64,000 nt of DNA from Paraburkholderia sp. BL23I1N1 (GTDB lineage Bacteria > Pseudomonadota > Gammaproteobacteria > Burkholderiales > Burkholderiaceae), in NCBI RefSeq assembly GCF_003610295.1, contig NZ_RAPV01000003.1:124001-188000 (forward strand), written 5' to 3'. The translations under genes were made by a program, and so were the position numbers. This document shows positions 30,913 through 39,740 of this stretch, piece by piece. The notes beneath the pieces are model-generated. The model was not told where the DNA came from. It ran no database searches and was given only the letters and a program-made list of their open reading frames with translations. Position 1 is the stretch's first letter, and every line of letters starts with the position of its first letter.

Positions 30913-31776
30913 ATGGCAAGCACCAACGTTGTGACCGTGATCGACACCAAAACACTCGCAGACCGCATTGAGGATCTGCTACCCCAAACGCAATGCACCA
31001 AGTGCGGCTATCCGGCCTGCCGTCCGTACGCCGAAGCCATCGCCAAAGGCGAAGCCAACTACAACCAGTGCCCGCCGGGTGGCGCTGAGGGCATCGTTCG
31101 CCTTGCCGCAGTGCTCGGTAAACCGGTGATTCCGCTCAATTCCGCCAACGGCGCCGAACGGCCGCGTTCTCTGGCGGTTATCGACGAACAGGTTTGCATC
31201 GGCTGCACGCTGTGCATGCAGGCCTGTCCGGTCGATGCAATAGTTGGCGCACCGAAACAGATGCATACGGTAATCGCCGAACTCTGTACCGGTTGCGACC
31301 TGTGCGTGCCGCCCTGCCCGGTCGATTGCATCGCGATGCCGTCGGTCACCGGTGAGGCAACCGGCTGGAATGCGTGGAGCCAGGACCAGGCCGACGCCGC
31401 GCGCGAGCGCCACAACCGGCGTGAAGCCCGTCTCGCACGCGAACGCCAGGCGGCCGAAGCGCGTGCTGCAGCGCGGCGAGCGGTCAGCAGCACGCCCGCC
31501 GCTCAAGCAATGGAAACCGGTGCCACGGCAACGCCCACTGCGCCCGCAGCGAATGACGCCGAAGCGAAAAAACGCGCGATCATCCAGGCCGCGCTCGAGC
31601 GTGCGCGCCAGAAGAAAGAAGAGTTGGCGGCCAAGGGCCAGGGCCCGCAGAATACAGAACGCGTCAGCGCCGACGTGCAGGCGCAGATCGACGCCGCCGA
31701 AGCACGCCGCCGCCGTCTCGGACTCGCCGCGGACACGCCCGCGGGTAACGCCGATACACCGCCAACGAAGCGCTAA
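30913..31776 (+). CDS. rnfB: Electron transport complex protein RnfB (stand-alone)
   Basis: A 287-residue iron-sulfur protein. The N-terminal Fe4S4 domain has [19 protein letters not shown] and NQCPPGG. Two ferredoxin clusters follow: [18 protein letters not shown] and [18 protein letters not shown]. The last 130 residues are a Lys/Arg/Ala-rich helical tail. The membrane helix of canonical RnfB is absent, and none of the other rnf/rsx genes (A, C, D, G, E) is beside it. It is followed after 20 bp by nth; in E. coli, nth also ends the rsx operon. So a soluble reductase or redox-repair role linked to the Fe-S enzyme Nth is possible, but this is inference. Confidence 0.9.
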   Translation: MASTNVVTVIDTKTLADRIEDLLPQTQCTKCGYPACRPYAEAIAKGEANYNQCPPGGAEGIVRLAAVLGKPVIPLNSANGAERPRSLAVIDEQVCIGCTLCMQACPVDAIVGAPKQMHTVIAELCTGCDLCVPPCPVDCIAMPSVTGEATGWNAWSQDQADAARERHNRREARLARERQAAEARAAARRAVSSTPAAQAMETGATATPTAPAANDAEAKKRAIIQAALERARQKKEELAAKGQGPQNTERVSADVQAQIDAAEARRRRLGLAADTPAGNADTPPTKR

Positions 31777-31796
31777 CCTTTAACTTTACGCTGCGC

Positions 31797-32441
31797 ATGA
31801 ACGCGAACAAACGCCGCGCCATCTACGAGACGCTTCAGAGTCTCAATCCGCATCCCACCACCGAGCTCGAGTACACCACACCGTTCGAACTGCTGATTGC
31901 CGTGCTGCTGTCGGCACAGGCTACCGACGTTTCGGTGAACAAGGCGATGCGCAAGATGTTCCCGGTCGCGAACACGCCACAGAAGGTATTCGATCTCGGC
32001 GAAGAAGGGGTGGCCGGCTATATCAAGACCATCGGCCTGTATCGGACCAAGGCAAAGAATGTGATCGCAACCTGCCGCATTCTGCTCGACCAGTACGGCG
32101 GCAAAGTGCCGGAGGATCGTGAGGCGCTCGAAAGCTTGCCGGGGGTCGGCCGCAAAACGGCGAACGTGATCCTGAATACGGCGTTCGGCCACCCGACCAT
32201 CGCCGTCGATACGCACATCTTTCGGGTTGCGAATCGAACCGGGCTCGCGCCCGGCAAAGACGTGCGCGCGGTTGAGGTCGCGCTGGAGAAATTCACGCCT
32301 GCCGAATTCAAACAGGATGCCCACCACTGGCTGATTCTGCACGGCCGCTACGTATGCAAAGCACGCCGGCCGGAATGCTGGCATTGCGTGATCGAGCCAT
32401 TGTGCGAATTCAAGCCCAAAACGCCGCCGCCGGATCTTTGA
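31797..32441 (+). CDS. nth: Endonuclease III
   Basis: A 214-residue base-excision repair glycosylase/AP lyase that removes oxidised pyrimidines. The helix-hairpin-helix LPGVGRKTANVILNTAFG is followed by the catalytic aspartate in TIAVDTHIFRVANR, and the catalytic lysine lies in the helix-hairpin-helix (GRKTAN). The C-terminal [4Fe-4S] cluster is formed by C-x6-C-x2-C-x5-C in CKARRPECWHCVIEPLC. It lies 20 bp after rnfB and is almost certainly co-transcribed with it. Confidence 0.97.
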   Translation: MNANKRRAIYETLQSLNPHPTTELEYTTPFELLIAVLLSAQATDVSVNKAMRKMFPVANTPQKVFDLGEEGVAGYIKTIGLYRTKAKNVIATCRILLDQYGGKVPEDREALESLPGVGRKTANVILNTAFGHPTIAVDTHIFRVANRTGLAPGKDVRAVEVALEKFTPAEFKQDAHHWLILHGRYVCKARRPECWHCVIEPLCEFKPKTPPPDL

Positions 32442-32537
32442 GGGCGGCGCGCCGCCAGCAAGCCGCGGCGCCCCGGCGTAAAATGACGCCCTGCGCGCAA
32501 GTCCCAAGCGCCCCACACTAACCGCCCCGCTCCCACG

Positions 32538-32972
32538 ATGTTCAATCCCAGCCGCGACGAAGTCCGCCAATTTTTCACCGACACCTGGCGCAAACAGCGT
32601 CAAGGCGAGATTCTGACGCCGCTCGAAGCGATCGCTGCCGACTGGATCGTCGAGCATCCGGAATATCACGCCGATCTAACCAACACGGAAGCTGCCCAGG
32701 CTCAGGACTATTCGCCCGAGCGCGGTCAGACCAACCCGTTCCTGCATCTGTCGATGCATCTGGCAATCACCGAACAGTTGTCGATCGACCAGCCGCCGGG
32801 CATCCGCGCGGCGCATGAACGGCTCGCCGCCCGTCTCGGCTCGACCCACGAGGCGCAGCACGCGATCATGGACTGCCTCGGCGAAACCATCTGGGAAGCA
32901 CAGCGCACTGGCACCCCGCCGGACACCGACGCCTACTTGCAGCGCATCGAGCAACGCGCCACGCGGGATTGA
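32538..32972 (+). CDS. DUF1841 family protein
   Basis: A 144-residue soluble protein starting MFNPSRDEVRQFFTDTWRK with the family's central GQTNPFLHLSMHLAITEQLS and a C-terminal HAIMDCLGETIWEAQR. This matches DUF1841, a proteobacterial family of unknown function. It lies 96 bp after nth on the same strand, with a palindromic GGCGGCGCGCCGCC in the gap, and ends just before a 9-bp tandem repeat. Confidence 0.88.
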   Translation: MFNPSRDEVRQFFTDTWRKQRQGEILTPLEAIAADWIVEHPEYHADLTNTEAAQAQDYSPERGQTNPFLHLSMHLAITEQLSIDQPPGIRAAHERLAARLGSTHEAQHAIMDCLGETIWEAQRTGTPPDTDAYLQRIEQRATRD

Positions 32973-32981
32973 CGCGGCTGG

Positions 32982-33050
32982 GCGGTCTCAGCGGTCTCAG
33001 CGGTCTCAGCGGTCTCAGCGGTCTCAGCGGTCTCAGCGGTCTCAGCGGTC
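32982..33050 (+). repeat. 9-bp tandem repeat, 7 perfect units
   Basis: Seven perfect head-to-tail copies of GCGGTCTCA (32982-33044), then a partial copy (33045-33050). It begins 10 bp after the DUF1841 stop codon and lies 5' of the shared terminator. It is non-coding for the neighbours. A perfect short array of this kind is expected to vary in copy number. Confidence 0.95.
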
Positions 33051-33097
33051 AGCATACCGCCCGCATCCGCTCCCACACCCAAGCCGAGCCCAAAAGC

Positions 33098-33125
33098 ACA
33101 ACACCCCGCCAAGGCGGGGTGTTGT
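33098..33125. terminator. Bidirectional terminator
   Basis: A perfect 13-bp stem (ACAACACCCCGCC with GGCGGGGTGTTGT) around an AA centre, preceded by AAAA and followed by TC. It lies between convergent DUF1841 and cytochrome c genes. Confidence 0.88.
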
Positions 33126-33161
33126 TCAATCTGCAAGCAATGCAAAAACCGCGCGGCGCGG

Positions 33162-33545
33162 TTATTTCTTCTGCACGAGATCGCCGTTCAGCGATTCGAC
33201 GTAAGCCGCGATGTCCTTCATGTCGCCTTGCGACAGGCTTTGCACCTGCGCCTGCATGATCGCATTGTTGCGACCGAGGTGCGGGTTGCCATTGCCCATC
33301 TGATACTGCCGCAGCGCCCAGTAAACATAATCGGCGTGCTGACCGGCGAGCTTCGGATATTCCGGGCTCACCGGCTTGTTCAGGTTGACGCCGTGGCAAG
33401 CCGCGCAGTTGTGGTTGTCCGCCAGCACCTTGCCGTTACCGGCGTCAGCGGCGTGCGCGACGTTCGCTGCAAACAGACCGATGACTGCCGCCGACGCGCA
33501 TGCAGCCTTGAACACCGTACGGAGTGCCTGTTGGGGCTTATTCAT
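33162..33545 (-). CDS. Small class I cytochrome c (c4/c5-like), copy B
   Basis: A 127-residue exported monohaem cytochrome. The signal peptide is about residues 1-33 (..ASAAVIGLFAANVAHA). The haem motif is CAACH in NHNCAACHGVNLNKP, and the distal methionine is probably in NNAIMQAQVQSLS. It sits 59 bp downstream of a second similar cytochrome on the same strand. Such pairs feed terminal oxidases or act with periplasmic dehydrogenases; partner unknown. The start at 33545 gives the signal peptide. Confidence 0.88.
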   Translation of the reverse strand: MNKPQQALRTVFKAACASAAVIGLFAANVAHAADAGNGKVLADNHNCAACHGVNLNKPVSPEYPKLAGQHADYVYWALRQYQMGNGNPHLGRNNAIMQAQVQSLSQGDMKDIAAYVESLNGDLVQKK

Positions 33546-33604
33546 GAATTCTCCTATCCCGCGAATATAAATAGCCGAGTGACCAGATGGATGACCGCAG
33601 CCGA

Positions 33605-33973
33605 TCACTTGTCGGGATTGCTCTTCGAAGAGGAATTTTGCGCTGCGTAGTAGGCAGCGATGTCGGCGATGTCCTGATCCGATAGCGACGTGGTGATCGC
33701 GCGCATCGTTTCGAAATGGCGGTCGCCCTTCTTGTAGGCGTGCATGGCGTTCTCGATGTACGCCTGATTCTGGCCGCCGAGCATGGGCACGCGGTAGACC
33801 TCAGGGTAAGCCGTGCGGTATTCAGGGATGCCGTGGCAGCCAATACACATCGCGACCTTGCCTTGGCCCGCCTTCGCGTTGCCGACGACATCCGCTGCCT
33901 GCGCACTGGCCGCATAGCCCGCGAGCACCGACAGCGCTGCGATCACGACGTGTTTGCCGACGAATTTATTCAT
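33605..33973 (-). CDS. Small class I cytochrome c (c4/c5-like), copy A
   Basis: A 122-residue exported monohaem cytochrome. The signal peptide is about residues 1-26 (VVIAALSVLAGYAASAQA). The haem motif is CIGCH in KVAMCIGCHGIPEY, and the candidate axial methionine is in RHFETMRAITTSLSDQD. It is followed by the second cytochrome gene. The two proteins share layout (haem motif, GGQN/AGQH, AYV or AYIEN, DIAAYY) and probably arose by duplication. Confidence 0.88.
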   Translation of the reverse strand: MNKFVGKHVVIAALSVLAGYAASAQAADVVGNAKAGQGKVAMCIGCHGIPEYRTAYPEVYRVPMLGGQNQAYIENAMHAYKKGDRHFETMRAITTSLSDQDIADIAAYYAAQNSSSKSNPDK

Positions 33974-34420
33974 AGCATGTAACCTGGCTTGAGGGGAAAC
34001 GGGCGCCCGAAAAGGCAACGGCCCGCGCCGTTATTCTTATAGGGTAGCCACGCAGGCCAAAAAAATCGGGCTAATTGTACCGCGACGCCGCGCCGAACGT
34101 CCACCGCGCGGGGCCAGCGGCGCATCCGGCCGCCGCAAAGCCACGGCGAGCGCCATTATTGCTCCACCGCGCCTGTTCCGCATGGCTTTGTGCCGACCGC
34201 CGCGATCCTGCCGGTACTTGCCCAGCTCGCCCAGCTTGCCCGACATGCCCGGCGCGCCCGCCCACCGGGCACGCCAGGCATGTACGGGCCGCTCGCGAGC
34301 CCCGGGAGCGGCACTCGCTTCGGCGTCCGACACCGCGGGTGAAACCATACGCGAGCCTGTTTCAGCGCAACAGGCCTTCTGACTTATACTGGGTTTTTTC
34401 CCAAAAAAGAGCATCTCGCC
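33974..34420. other. Divergent intergenic region, no gene seen
   Basis: About 447 bp between the cytochrome pair (minus) and moxR-like gene (plus). No protein-like frame. Near the plus-strand gene there is a perfect 7-bp inverted repeat GCCTGTT..AACAGGC (34355-34375) followed by a TATACT -10-like hexamer (34385-34390), which probably marks the promoter of the downstream gene. Confidence 0.55.
34355..34390 (+). promoter_or_regulatory. Candidate promoter/operator of the MoxR-VWA unit
   Basis: GCCTGTT, a 7-bp spacer and AACAGGC form a perfect inverted repeat overlapping where the -35 would lie. TATACT at 34385 is a good -10, and the start codon is at 34421. The binding protein is unknown. Confidence 0.45.
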
Positions 34421-35263
34421 ATGCGTTTTGAAGGCTCATCGCAGTACGTCGCCACCGACGACCTCAAGCTCGCGGTCAACGCCGCGATGACGCTGAAGCG
34501 CCCGTTGCTGATCAAGGGTGAACCCGGCACCGGCAAAACGATGCTCGCCGAAGAAGTCGCCGCCGCGCTCGGCATGCCGCTGCTGCAATGGCATATCAAG
34601 TCCACCACCAAGGCCCAGCAAGGCCTGTACGAGTACGACGCGGTGTCGCGCCTGCGCGATTCGCAGCTCGGCGACGAGCGCGTCAAGGACATCCGCAACT
34701 ACATCGTCAAGGGCGTGTTGTGGCAGGCGTTCGAGTCGGACGAGCAAACGGTGCTTCTGATCGACGAGATCGACAAGGCCGACATCGAATTTCCGAACGA
34801 TCTGCTGCGCGAACTCGACCGCATGGAGTTCTACGTGTACGAAACTCACGAGCTGATCCGCGCAAAACAGCGCCCGCTCGTGATCATCACGTCGAACAAC
34901 GAGAAAGAGCTGCCCGACGCGTTCCTGCGCCGCTGCTTTTTCCACTACATCAAATTCCCCGACCCGGTGACGATGCAGCAGATCGTCGAAGTGCACTATC
35001 CCGGCATCAAGAAGGAACTGCTCGCCGCGGCCATGCAGAGCTTCTTCGAATTGCGCAACGTCGCGGGCCTGAAGAAGAAACCGTCCACGTCGGAATTGCT
35101 CGACTGGCTGAAGCTGCTGCTCGCCGAAGACATTCCGCCTGAAGCGCTGCGCTCGTCCGACCAGAAGCAGATCATCCCGCCGCTGCACGGCGCGCTCCTG
35201 AAGAACGAACAGGACGTCAGCCTGTTCGAACGGCTGATCTTCATGAACCGCAATAACCGTTAA
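34421..35263 (+). CDS. MoxR family AAA+ ATPase
   Basis: A 280-residue AAA+ protein. Walker A GEPGTGKTM lies near residue 30, Walker B VLLIDEIDKAD near 110, sensor 1 in LVIITSNNEKELPDAFLRRC, and the arginine finger is in FLRRCFFHYI. MoxR proteins work with von Willebrand A proteins as chaperones that insert metal cofactors or mature complexes; CoxD of CO dehydrogenase is one such relative. The next gene is a VWA protein of the CoxE type, 137 bp downstream on the same strand. The client is unknown here. Confidence 0.9.
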   Translation: MRFEGSSQYVATDDLKLAVNAAMTLKRPLLIKGEPGTGKTMLAEEVAAALGMPLLQWHIKSTTKAQQGLYEYDAVSRLRDSQLGDERVKDIRNYIVKGVLWQAFESDEQTVLLIDEIDKADIEFPNDLLRELDRMEFYVYETHELIRAKQRPLVIITSNNEKELPDAFLRRCFFHYIKFPDPVTMQQIVEVHYPGIKKELLAAAMQSFFELRNVAGLKKKPSTSELLDWLKLLLAEDIPPEALRSSDQKQIIPPLHGALLKNEQDVSLFERLIFMNRNNR

Positions 35264-35400
35264 GACCCCGGCAGACGGCCCGCATGAATCACAGCCGCAA
35301 GCCGGACCAGCCGGATTGAAAACAGCCTGGCCGGAAACCGGACCGACCCGCCGTTGGCGAGCGTGCAACGCCTGAAAGCGGCCGCCGCAGAGGAAACAGC

Positions 35401-36576
35401 ATGCTGATCAATTTTTTTTATTCGCTGCGCGCCGCCAAACTGCCGGTGTCGGTGAAGGAATACCTGACGCTGCTCGAGGCGCTGAAGGCCAATGTGATCG
35501 CGCCGTCGCTCGACGATTTCTACTATCTCGCGCGCATCACGCTGGTCAAGGACGAGCAGTATTTCGACAAGTTCGACCAGGCGTTCGGCGCTTATTTCAA
35601 AGGCGTCGCGAAGGCCTCGGAGCTCGCCTTCGACGTCCCGCTCGACTGGCTCAAGAAGAAGCTGCAACGCGATCTGTCGCCCGAAGAGAAAGCGCAGATC
35701 GAGGCGATGGGCGGCCTCGACAAGCTGATGGAGCGCCTGAAGGAGCTGTTCGACGAACAGAAAGAGCGCCACGAAGGCGGCAGCAAGTGGATCGGCACGG
35801 GCGGCACCTCGCCGTTCGGCAACGGCGGCTATAACCCCGAGGGCGTGCGCATCGGCGGCGACGCGGCGGGCAATCGCACGGCGGTGAAGGTGTGGGAAGC
35901 GCGCGCCTATCGCGACTACGACGACCAGGTCGAAATCGGCACGCGCAACATCAAGATCGCGCTGCGCCGCCTGCGCCGTTTCGCCCGCGAAGGCGCGGCC
36001 GAAGAGCTCGACCTGCCCGACACGATTCGCAGCACCGCCGCGAACGCCGGCTGGCTCGATCTGAAGATGGTGCCGGAGCGGCACAACAAGGTCAAAGTGC
36101 TGATGCTGCTCGACGTGGGCGGCTCGATGGACGATCACATCAAACGCACCGAAGAACTCTTTTCCGCCGCCAAGGCCGAATTCAAGCATCTCGAGTTCTA
36201 TTACTTCCACAACTGCGTGTACGACTTTCTGTGGAAGAACAATCGCCGCCGTCACGCCGAGCGCATGCCGACGTGGGACCTGCTGCACAAGTTCACGCCC
36301 GACTACAAGCTGATCTTCGTCGGCGACGCGACCATGAGCCCCTATGAAGTGCTGCAACCGAGCGGCTCGGTCGAATACAACAACGCCGAAGCCGGCGCCG
36401 TCTGGCTGCGCCGCCTCGCCGATCATTTCCCGCACTACGCGTGGCTCAACCCGGAGCCGGAAGGTTTGTGGGCGTACCGGCAGTCGGTCAGCGCGATCCG
36501 GGAAGTGCTCGGCCACCGCATGTATCCGCTCACCCTCGCCGGACTCGAAACGGCGATGCGTATGCTGAGCAAATAA
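35401..36576 (+). CDS. VWA domain protein of the CoxE type
   Basis: A 391-residue protein. The N-terminal 180 residues form a helical region (MLINFFYSLRAAKLPVSVKEYLTLLEALKA...) with charged helices. The C-terminal VWA domain starts at about 235 (VKVLMLLDVGGSMDDH). The metal site reads D-V-G-G-S, where the usual MIDAS is D-x-S-x-S, so the first serine is glycine. A second MIDAS-like acid is in LIFVGDATMSP. Partner of the MoxR ATPase upstream. Related pairs mature cofactors of molybdenum enzymes, but no such enzyme is nearby. Confidence 0.88.
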   Translation: MLINFFYSLRAAKLPVSVKEYLTLLEALKANVIAPSLDDFYYLARITLVKDEQYFDKFDQAFGAYFKGVAKASELAFDVPLDWLKKKLQRDLSPEEKAQIEAMGGLDKLMERLKELFDEQKERHEGGSKWIGTGGTSPFGNGGYNPEGVRIGGDAAGNRTAVKVWEARAYRDYDDQVEIGTRNIKIALRRLRRFAREGAAEELDLPDTIRSTAANAGWLDLKMVPERHNKVKVLMLLDVGGSMDDHIKRTEELFSAAKAEFKHLEFYYFHNCVYDFLWKNNRRRHAERMPTWDLLHKFTPDYKLIFVGDATMSPYEVLQPSGSVEYNNAEAGAVWLRRLADHFPHYAWLNPEPEGLWAYRQSVSAIREVLGHRMYPLTLAGLETAMRMLSK

Positions 36577-36628
36577 TCAGATCGCGTTTTCACTCCCGTT
36601 TTCACACCAACTATAAGAAAGCTGCTGC

Positions 36629-37849
36629 ATGAATCCGTCTTCCTCGCCCGATTTGTCCCCTGCCGACGCACACACCGGGCGGCTCAGACCGTTTGCCGAC
36701 ACGTCGCTGTCGGCCCTCGTCGCCGGCTTCGTCGCGATGATGACGGGCTACACCAGCTCGCTCGTGCTGATGTTCCAGGCCGGCCAGGCCGCCCATCTCA
36801 CCGATGCGCAGATTTCGTCCTGGATCTGGGCGTTGTCGATCGGCATGGCTGTTTGCACGATCGGCCTCTCGCTGCGCTTTCGCGCGCCGATCGTGATTGC
36901 ATGGTCGACGCCCGGTGCGGCGCTGCTGGTGTCGTCGCTGCCAAATGTGGCCTACCCTGAGGCGATCGGCGCGTTCATCGTCTGCGCGGTGTTGCTGACG
37001 GTGGTCGGTCTGACCGGCTGGTTCGATACGCTGATGAGGAAAATCCCGGCCGGCATCGCCTCGGCGTTGCTGGCGGGCATTCTGTTCGAGATCGGCATCG
37101 AGATTTTCCGCGCGGCGCAGTTCCAGACCGCGCTCGTGCTGACGATGTTCTTCGCCTATCTGATCGTCAAACGCCTCGCGCCGCGCTATGCGATCGTGAC
37201 GACGCTGATCGTCGGCACGGCTGCCGCCGGTGGGCTCGGGCTGCTCGACTTCAGCCGCTTTCACGTCGCGCTCGCGCATCCGGTGTTTACGATGCCGGCG
37301 TTTTCGGTCGCGGCGAGCATCAGCATCGGCATTCCGCTATTTGTCGTCGCGATGGCCTCGCAGAACGTGCCGGGCATCGCCGTGTTGCGCGCCGACGGCT
37401 ACACCACGCCTTCCGCGCCGCTGATTTCGACAACGGGCATCGCCTCGCTGCTGCTCGCGCCGTTCGGCTCGCACGGCATCAATCTTGCGGCGATTACGGC
37501 GGCGATCTGTACCGGCCCCGAAGCGCACGAAAACCGCGACAAGCGTTACACCGCAGCGGTCTGGTGCGGCATTTTCTATCTGATCGCCGGGATTTTCGGC
37601 GCGACCATCGCCGCGCTGTTCGCTGCGTTGCCGAAGGCGCTGGTAGTCTCCGTCGCGGCGCTGGCGCTGTTCGGCTCGATCATGAGCGGCCTCGCCAACG
37701 CGATGCAGGATACGCGGCAGCGCGAGGCGGCGCTGGTCACGTTCATGGTGACGGCCTCGGGGCTCACGCTGCTGTCGATCGGCTCGGCGTTCTGGGGACT
37801 GGTGGCGGGCGTGCTGACACAACTGGTGCTGAACGCCTGGCGCGCCTGA
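36629..37849 (+). CDS. benE: Benzoate/H+ symporter BenE family transporter
   Basis: A 406-residue inner-membrane protein with about 12 hydrophobic segments. The family hallmarks are visible: FADTSLSALVAGFVAMMTGYTSSLVLMFQAG at the start, WSTPGAALL after the third helix, and FVVAMASQNVPGIAVLRADGY in the middle. BenE proteins import benzoate with protons. No benzoate catabolic genes are within the window, so the substrate is not confirmed. It follows the VWA gene by 52 bp. Confidence 0.88.
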   Translation: MNPSSSPDLSPADAHTGRLRPFADTSLSALVAGFVAMMTGYTSSLVLMFQAGQAAHLTDAQISSWIWALSIGMAVCTIGLSLRFRAPIVIAWSTPGAALLVSSLPNVAYPEAIGAFIVCAVLLTVVGLTGWFDTLMRKIPAGIASALLAGILFEIGIEIFRAAQFQTALVLTMFFAYLIVKRLAPRYAIVTTLIVGTAAAGGLGLLDFSRFHVALAHPVFTMPAFSVAASISIGIPLFVVAMASQNVPGIAVLRADGYTTPSAPLISTTGIASLLLAPFGSHGINLAAITAAICTGPEAHENRDKRYTAAVWCGIFYLIAGIFGATIAALFAALPKALVVSVAALALFGSIMSGLANAMQDTRQREAALVTFMVTASGLTLLSIGSAFWGLVAGVLTQLVLNAWRA

Positions 37850-38022
37850 ATCCGCCATAGAATAGAAGCATCCGGCAGCGCTTTCCGTCAGAATTCCACA
37901 GCAACATGACGGGCAAACGCTGCAGCGTGACCCGCGGCCACCGGCACTGTTTTGTCGTTTCCGTCCGGTGGCGACCTCATTTCTCCTGAACCACGGCGCA
38001 CGCGCGCCATGAAGGCTCGAAC

Positions 38023-38976
38023 ATGACAACCGCACTCGATCAACTCAAGCAATACACCACCGTCGTGGCCGATACCGGCGACTTCCAGCAGCTTGCCCAG
38101 TACAAGCCGCAGGACGCGACCACCAATCCGTCGCTGATTCTGAAGGCCGTCCAGAAAGACGACTACAAGCCGCTGCTCGAAAAGACCGTGAAAGCTCACG
38201 CGTCGAAGCCGGTTGGCGCGATCATCGACCAGTTGCTGATTGCCTTCGGCACCGAAATTCTCAAGATCATCCCGGGTCGCGTGTCGACCGAAGTGGACGC
38301 GCGCCTGTCGTTCGATACCGAAGCGTCGATCGCCAAAGGCCGCGAGCTGATCGCCCTGTACAAAGACCACGGCATCGGCCGCGAACGCGTGCTGATCAAG
38401 CTGGCCTCCACGTGGGAAGGCGTCCGCGCCGCCGAAGTGCTGCAAAAGGAAGGCATCCACTGCAATATGACGCTGCTGTTCTCGCTCGCGCAGGCCGCCG
38501 CCTGTGCCGAAGCGGGCGCGCAACTGATCTCGCCCTTCGTCGGCCGCATCTACGACTGGTACAAGAAGAACGCCGGCAGCGCGTGGGACGAAGCGAAAGA
38601 CGGCGGCGCCAACGATCCCGGCGTCAAATCGGTGCGCCGCATTTACGCGTACTACAAGAAGTTCGGCTACAAGACCGAGGTGATGGGCGCGAGCTTCCGC
38701 ACCCCGGGTCAGATTCTGGAACTGGCCGGCTGCGATCTGCTGACCATCAGCCCGGATCTGCTGCAAAAACTGCAGGAGAGCACCGAAACGGTCGAGCGCA
38801 AGCTGTCGCCTGAAATGGGCAAGAGTGCGGACATCGAACGCGTGCCGGTCGACGAATCGTCGTTCCGTTTCCTCGTCAATGACGAAGCCATGGCGACCGA
38901 AAAGCTCGCCGAAGGCATCCGCGCATTCGCGGCAGACGCCGTCAAGCTGGAAAAGCTGATTGAAGCGCTGCGTTAA
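38023..38976 (+). CDS. tal: Transaldolase
   Basis: A 317-residue class I transaldolase of the pentose phosphate pathway, converting sedoheptulose-7-phosphate plus glyceraldehyde-3-phosphate to erythrose-4-phosphate plus fructose-6-phosphate. Signatures: [13 protein letters not shown] near the N-terminus with the catalytic aspartate region, [14 protein letters not shown], and the Schiff-base lysine in [19 protein letters not shown]. The C-terminal part is complete ([23 protein letters not shown]). Single gene with a following hairpin at 39036. Confidence 0.97.
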   Translation: MTTALDQLKQYTTVVADTGDFQQLAQYKPQDATTNPSLILKAVQKDDYKPLLEKTVKAHASKPVGAIIDQLLIAFGTEILKIIPGRVSTEVDARLSFDTEASIAKGRELIALYKDHGIGRERVLIKLASTWEGVRAAEVLQKEGIHCNMTLLFSLAQAAACAEAGAQLISPFVGRIYDWYKKNAGSAWDEAKDGGANDPGVKSVRRIYAYYKKFGYKTEVMGASFRTPGQILELAGCDLLTISPDLLQKLQESTETVERKLSPEMGKSADIERVPVDESSFRFLVNDEAMATEKLAEGIRAFAADAVKLEKLIEALR

Positions 38977-39035
38977 GTTTCGTCTTCGCCGCTGAAATAC
39001 GCGGTCGTACGTGGGCTCACGTCTGTGCCTGGATA

Positions 39036-39067
39036 CGTGGCCCTGAGCCTTCCGGTTCAGGGCCACG
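39036..39067 (+). terminator. Terminator-like hairpin after tal
   Basis: An 11-bp perfect stem CGTGGCCCTGA with TCAGGGCCACG and a 10-nt loop, 60 bp after the tal stop. No strong U-tract follows, so it may be only a stabilising 3' stem. Confidence 0.5.
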
Positions 39068-39233
39068 CGCCGTTTACAGCCGCATATCCGATGCGACCCC
39101 GCGACGCGGTCCCTTGCAAAATAAAGTCACAATTGCTGCCCCAACCGACGACTACAATCGTCTGCACGCCCATTCCCTCGCTGCCATGCGCCGAAGGAAC
39201 GCGGCGCCACAGGCCCTATTCCGGGAGACGATC

Positions 39234-39647
39234 ATGTACGTTCAGCCTTACGTATTTTTCAACGGCCGCTGTGAAGAAGCGCTCAAGTATTACGGCGAGA
39301 AACTCGGCGCCGAAGTGTTGCTCATGATGCGCTACAAGGACGCGCCGCCGGACCCGCAGAATTCGCCGCGCCCTGGTCTGGAAGAAAAGATCATGCACGC
39401 CACGGTCAAGCTCGGCTCGACCAACTGGATGGCTTCCGACGGTCACTGCGATCCCCAAGCCACCTTCAGCGGCTTCAGCCTGTCGCTCACGGCCGACGAC
39501 GCCGCATCGGCCGAAAAATACTTCAATGCGCTCGCCGATGGCGGACAGGTCATGATGCCGTTTCAGGCCACCTTCTGGAGCAAAGGCTTCGGCATGGTGA
39601 CGGACCGCTTCGGTCTCGCCTGGATGGTGACGGTGCCGGAAGAGTAA
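39234..39647 (+). CDS. VOC family protein (PhnB/glyoxalase-like)
   Basis: A 137-residue protein with two beta-alpha-beta-beta-beta units typical of the PhnB subgroup of vicinal-oxygen-chelate proteins: YVQPYVFFNGRCEEALKYYGEKLGAEVL at the start and QATFWSKGFGMVTDRFGLAWMV at the end. The start at 39234 follows a GGGAGACGATC ribosome-binding site; the frame continues upstream but is not family-like. The substrate is unknown. Confidence 0.85.
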   Translation: MYVQPYVFFNGRCEEALKYYGEKLGAEVLLMMRYKDAPPDPQNSPRPGLEEKIMHATVKLGSTNWMASDGHCDPQATFSGFSLSLTADDAASAEKYFNALADGGQVMMPFQATFWSKGFGMVTDRFGLAWMVTVPEE

Positions 39648-39740
39648 GCCCGGCATGCGAGGCCAGTCCGGTTGCCGCAGTTGCAGTCGCAGCGGCCGGC
39701 GGCCGGCCGGGAACGAGCGCGCCGCCCTGAGCGTTCCGCC

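Noticed and set aside
32982..33050. CRISPR array
   Set aside because: Units are 9 bp without spacers and there are no cas genes; it is a simple tandem repeat.
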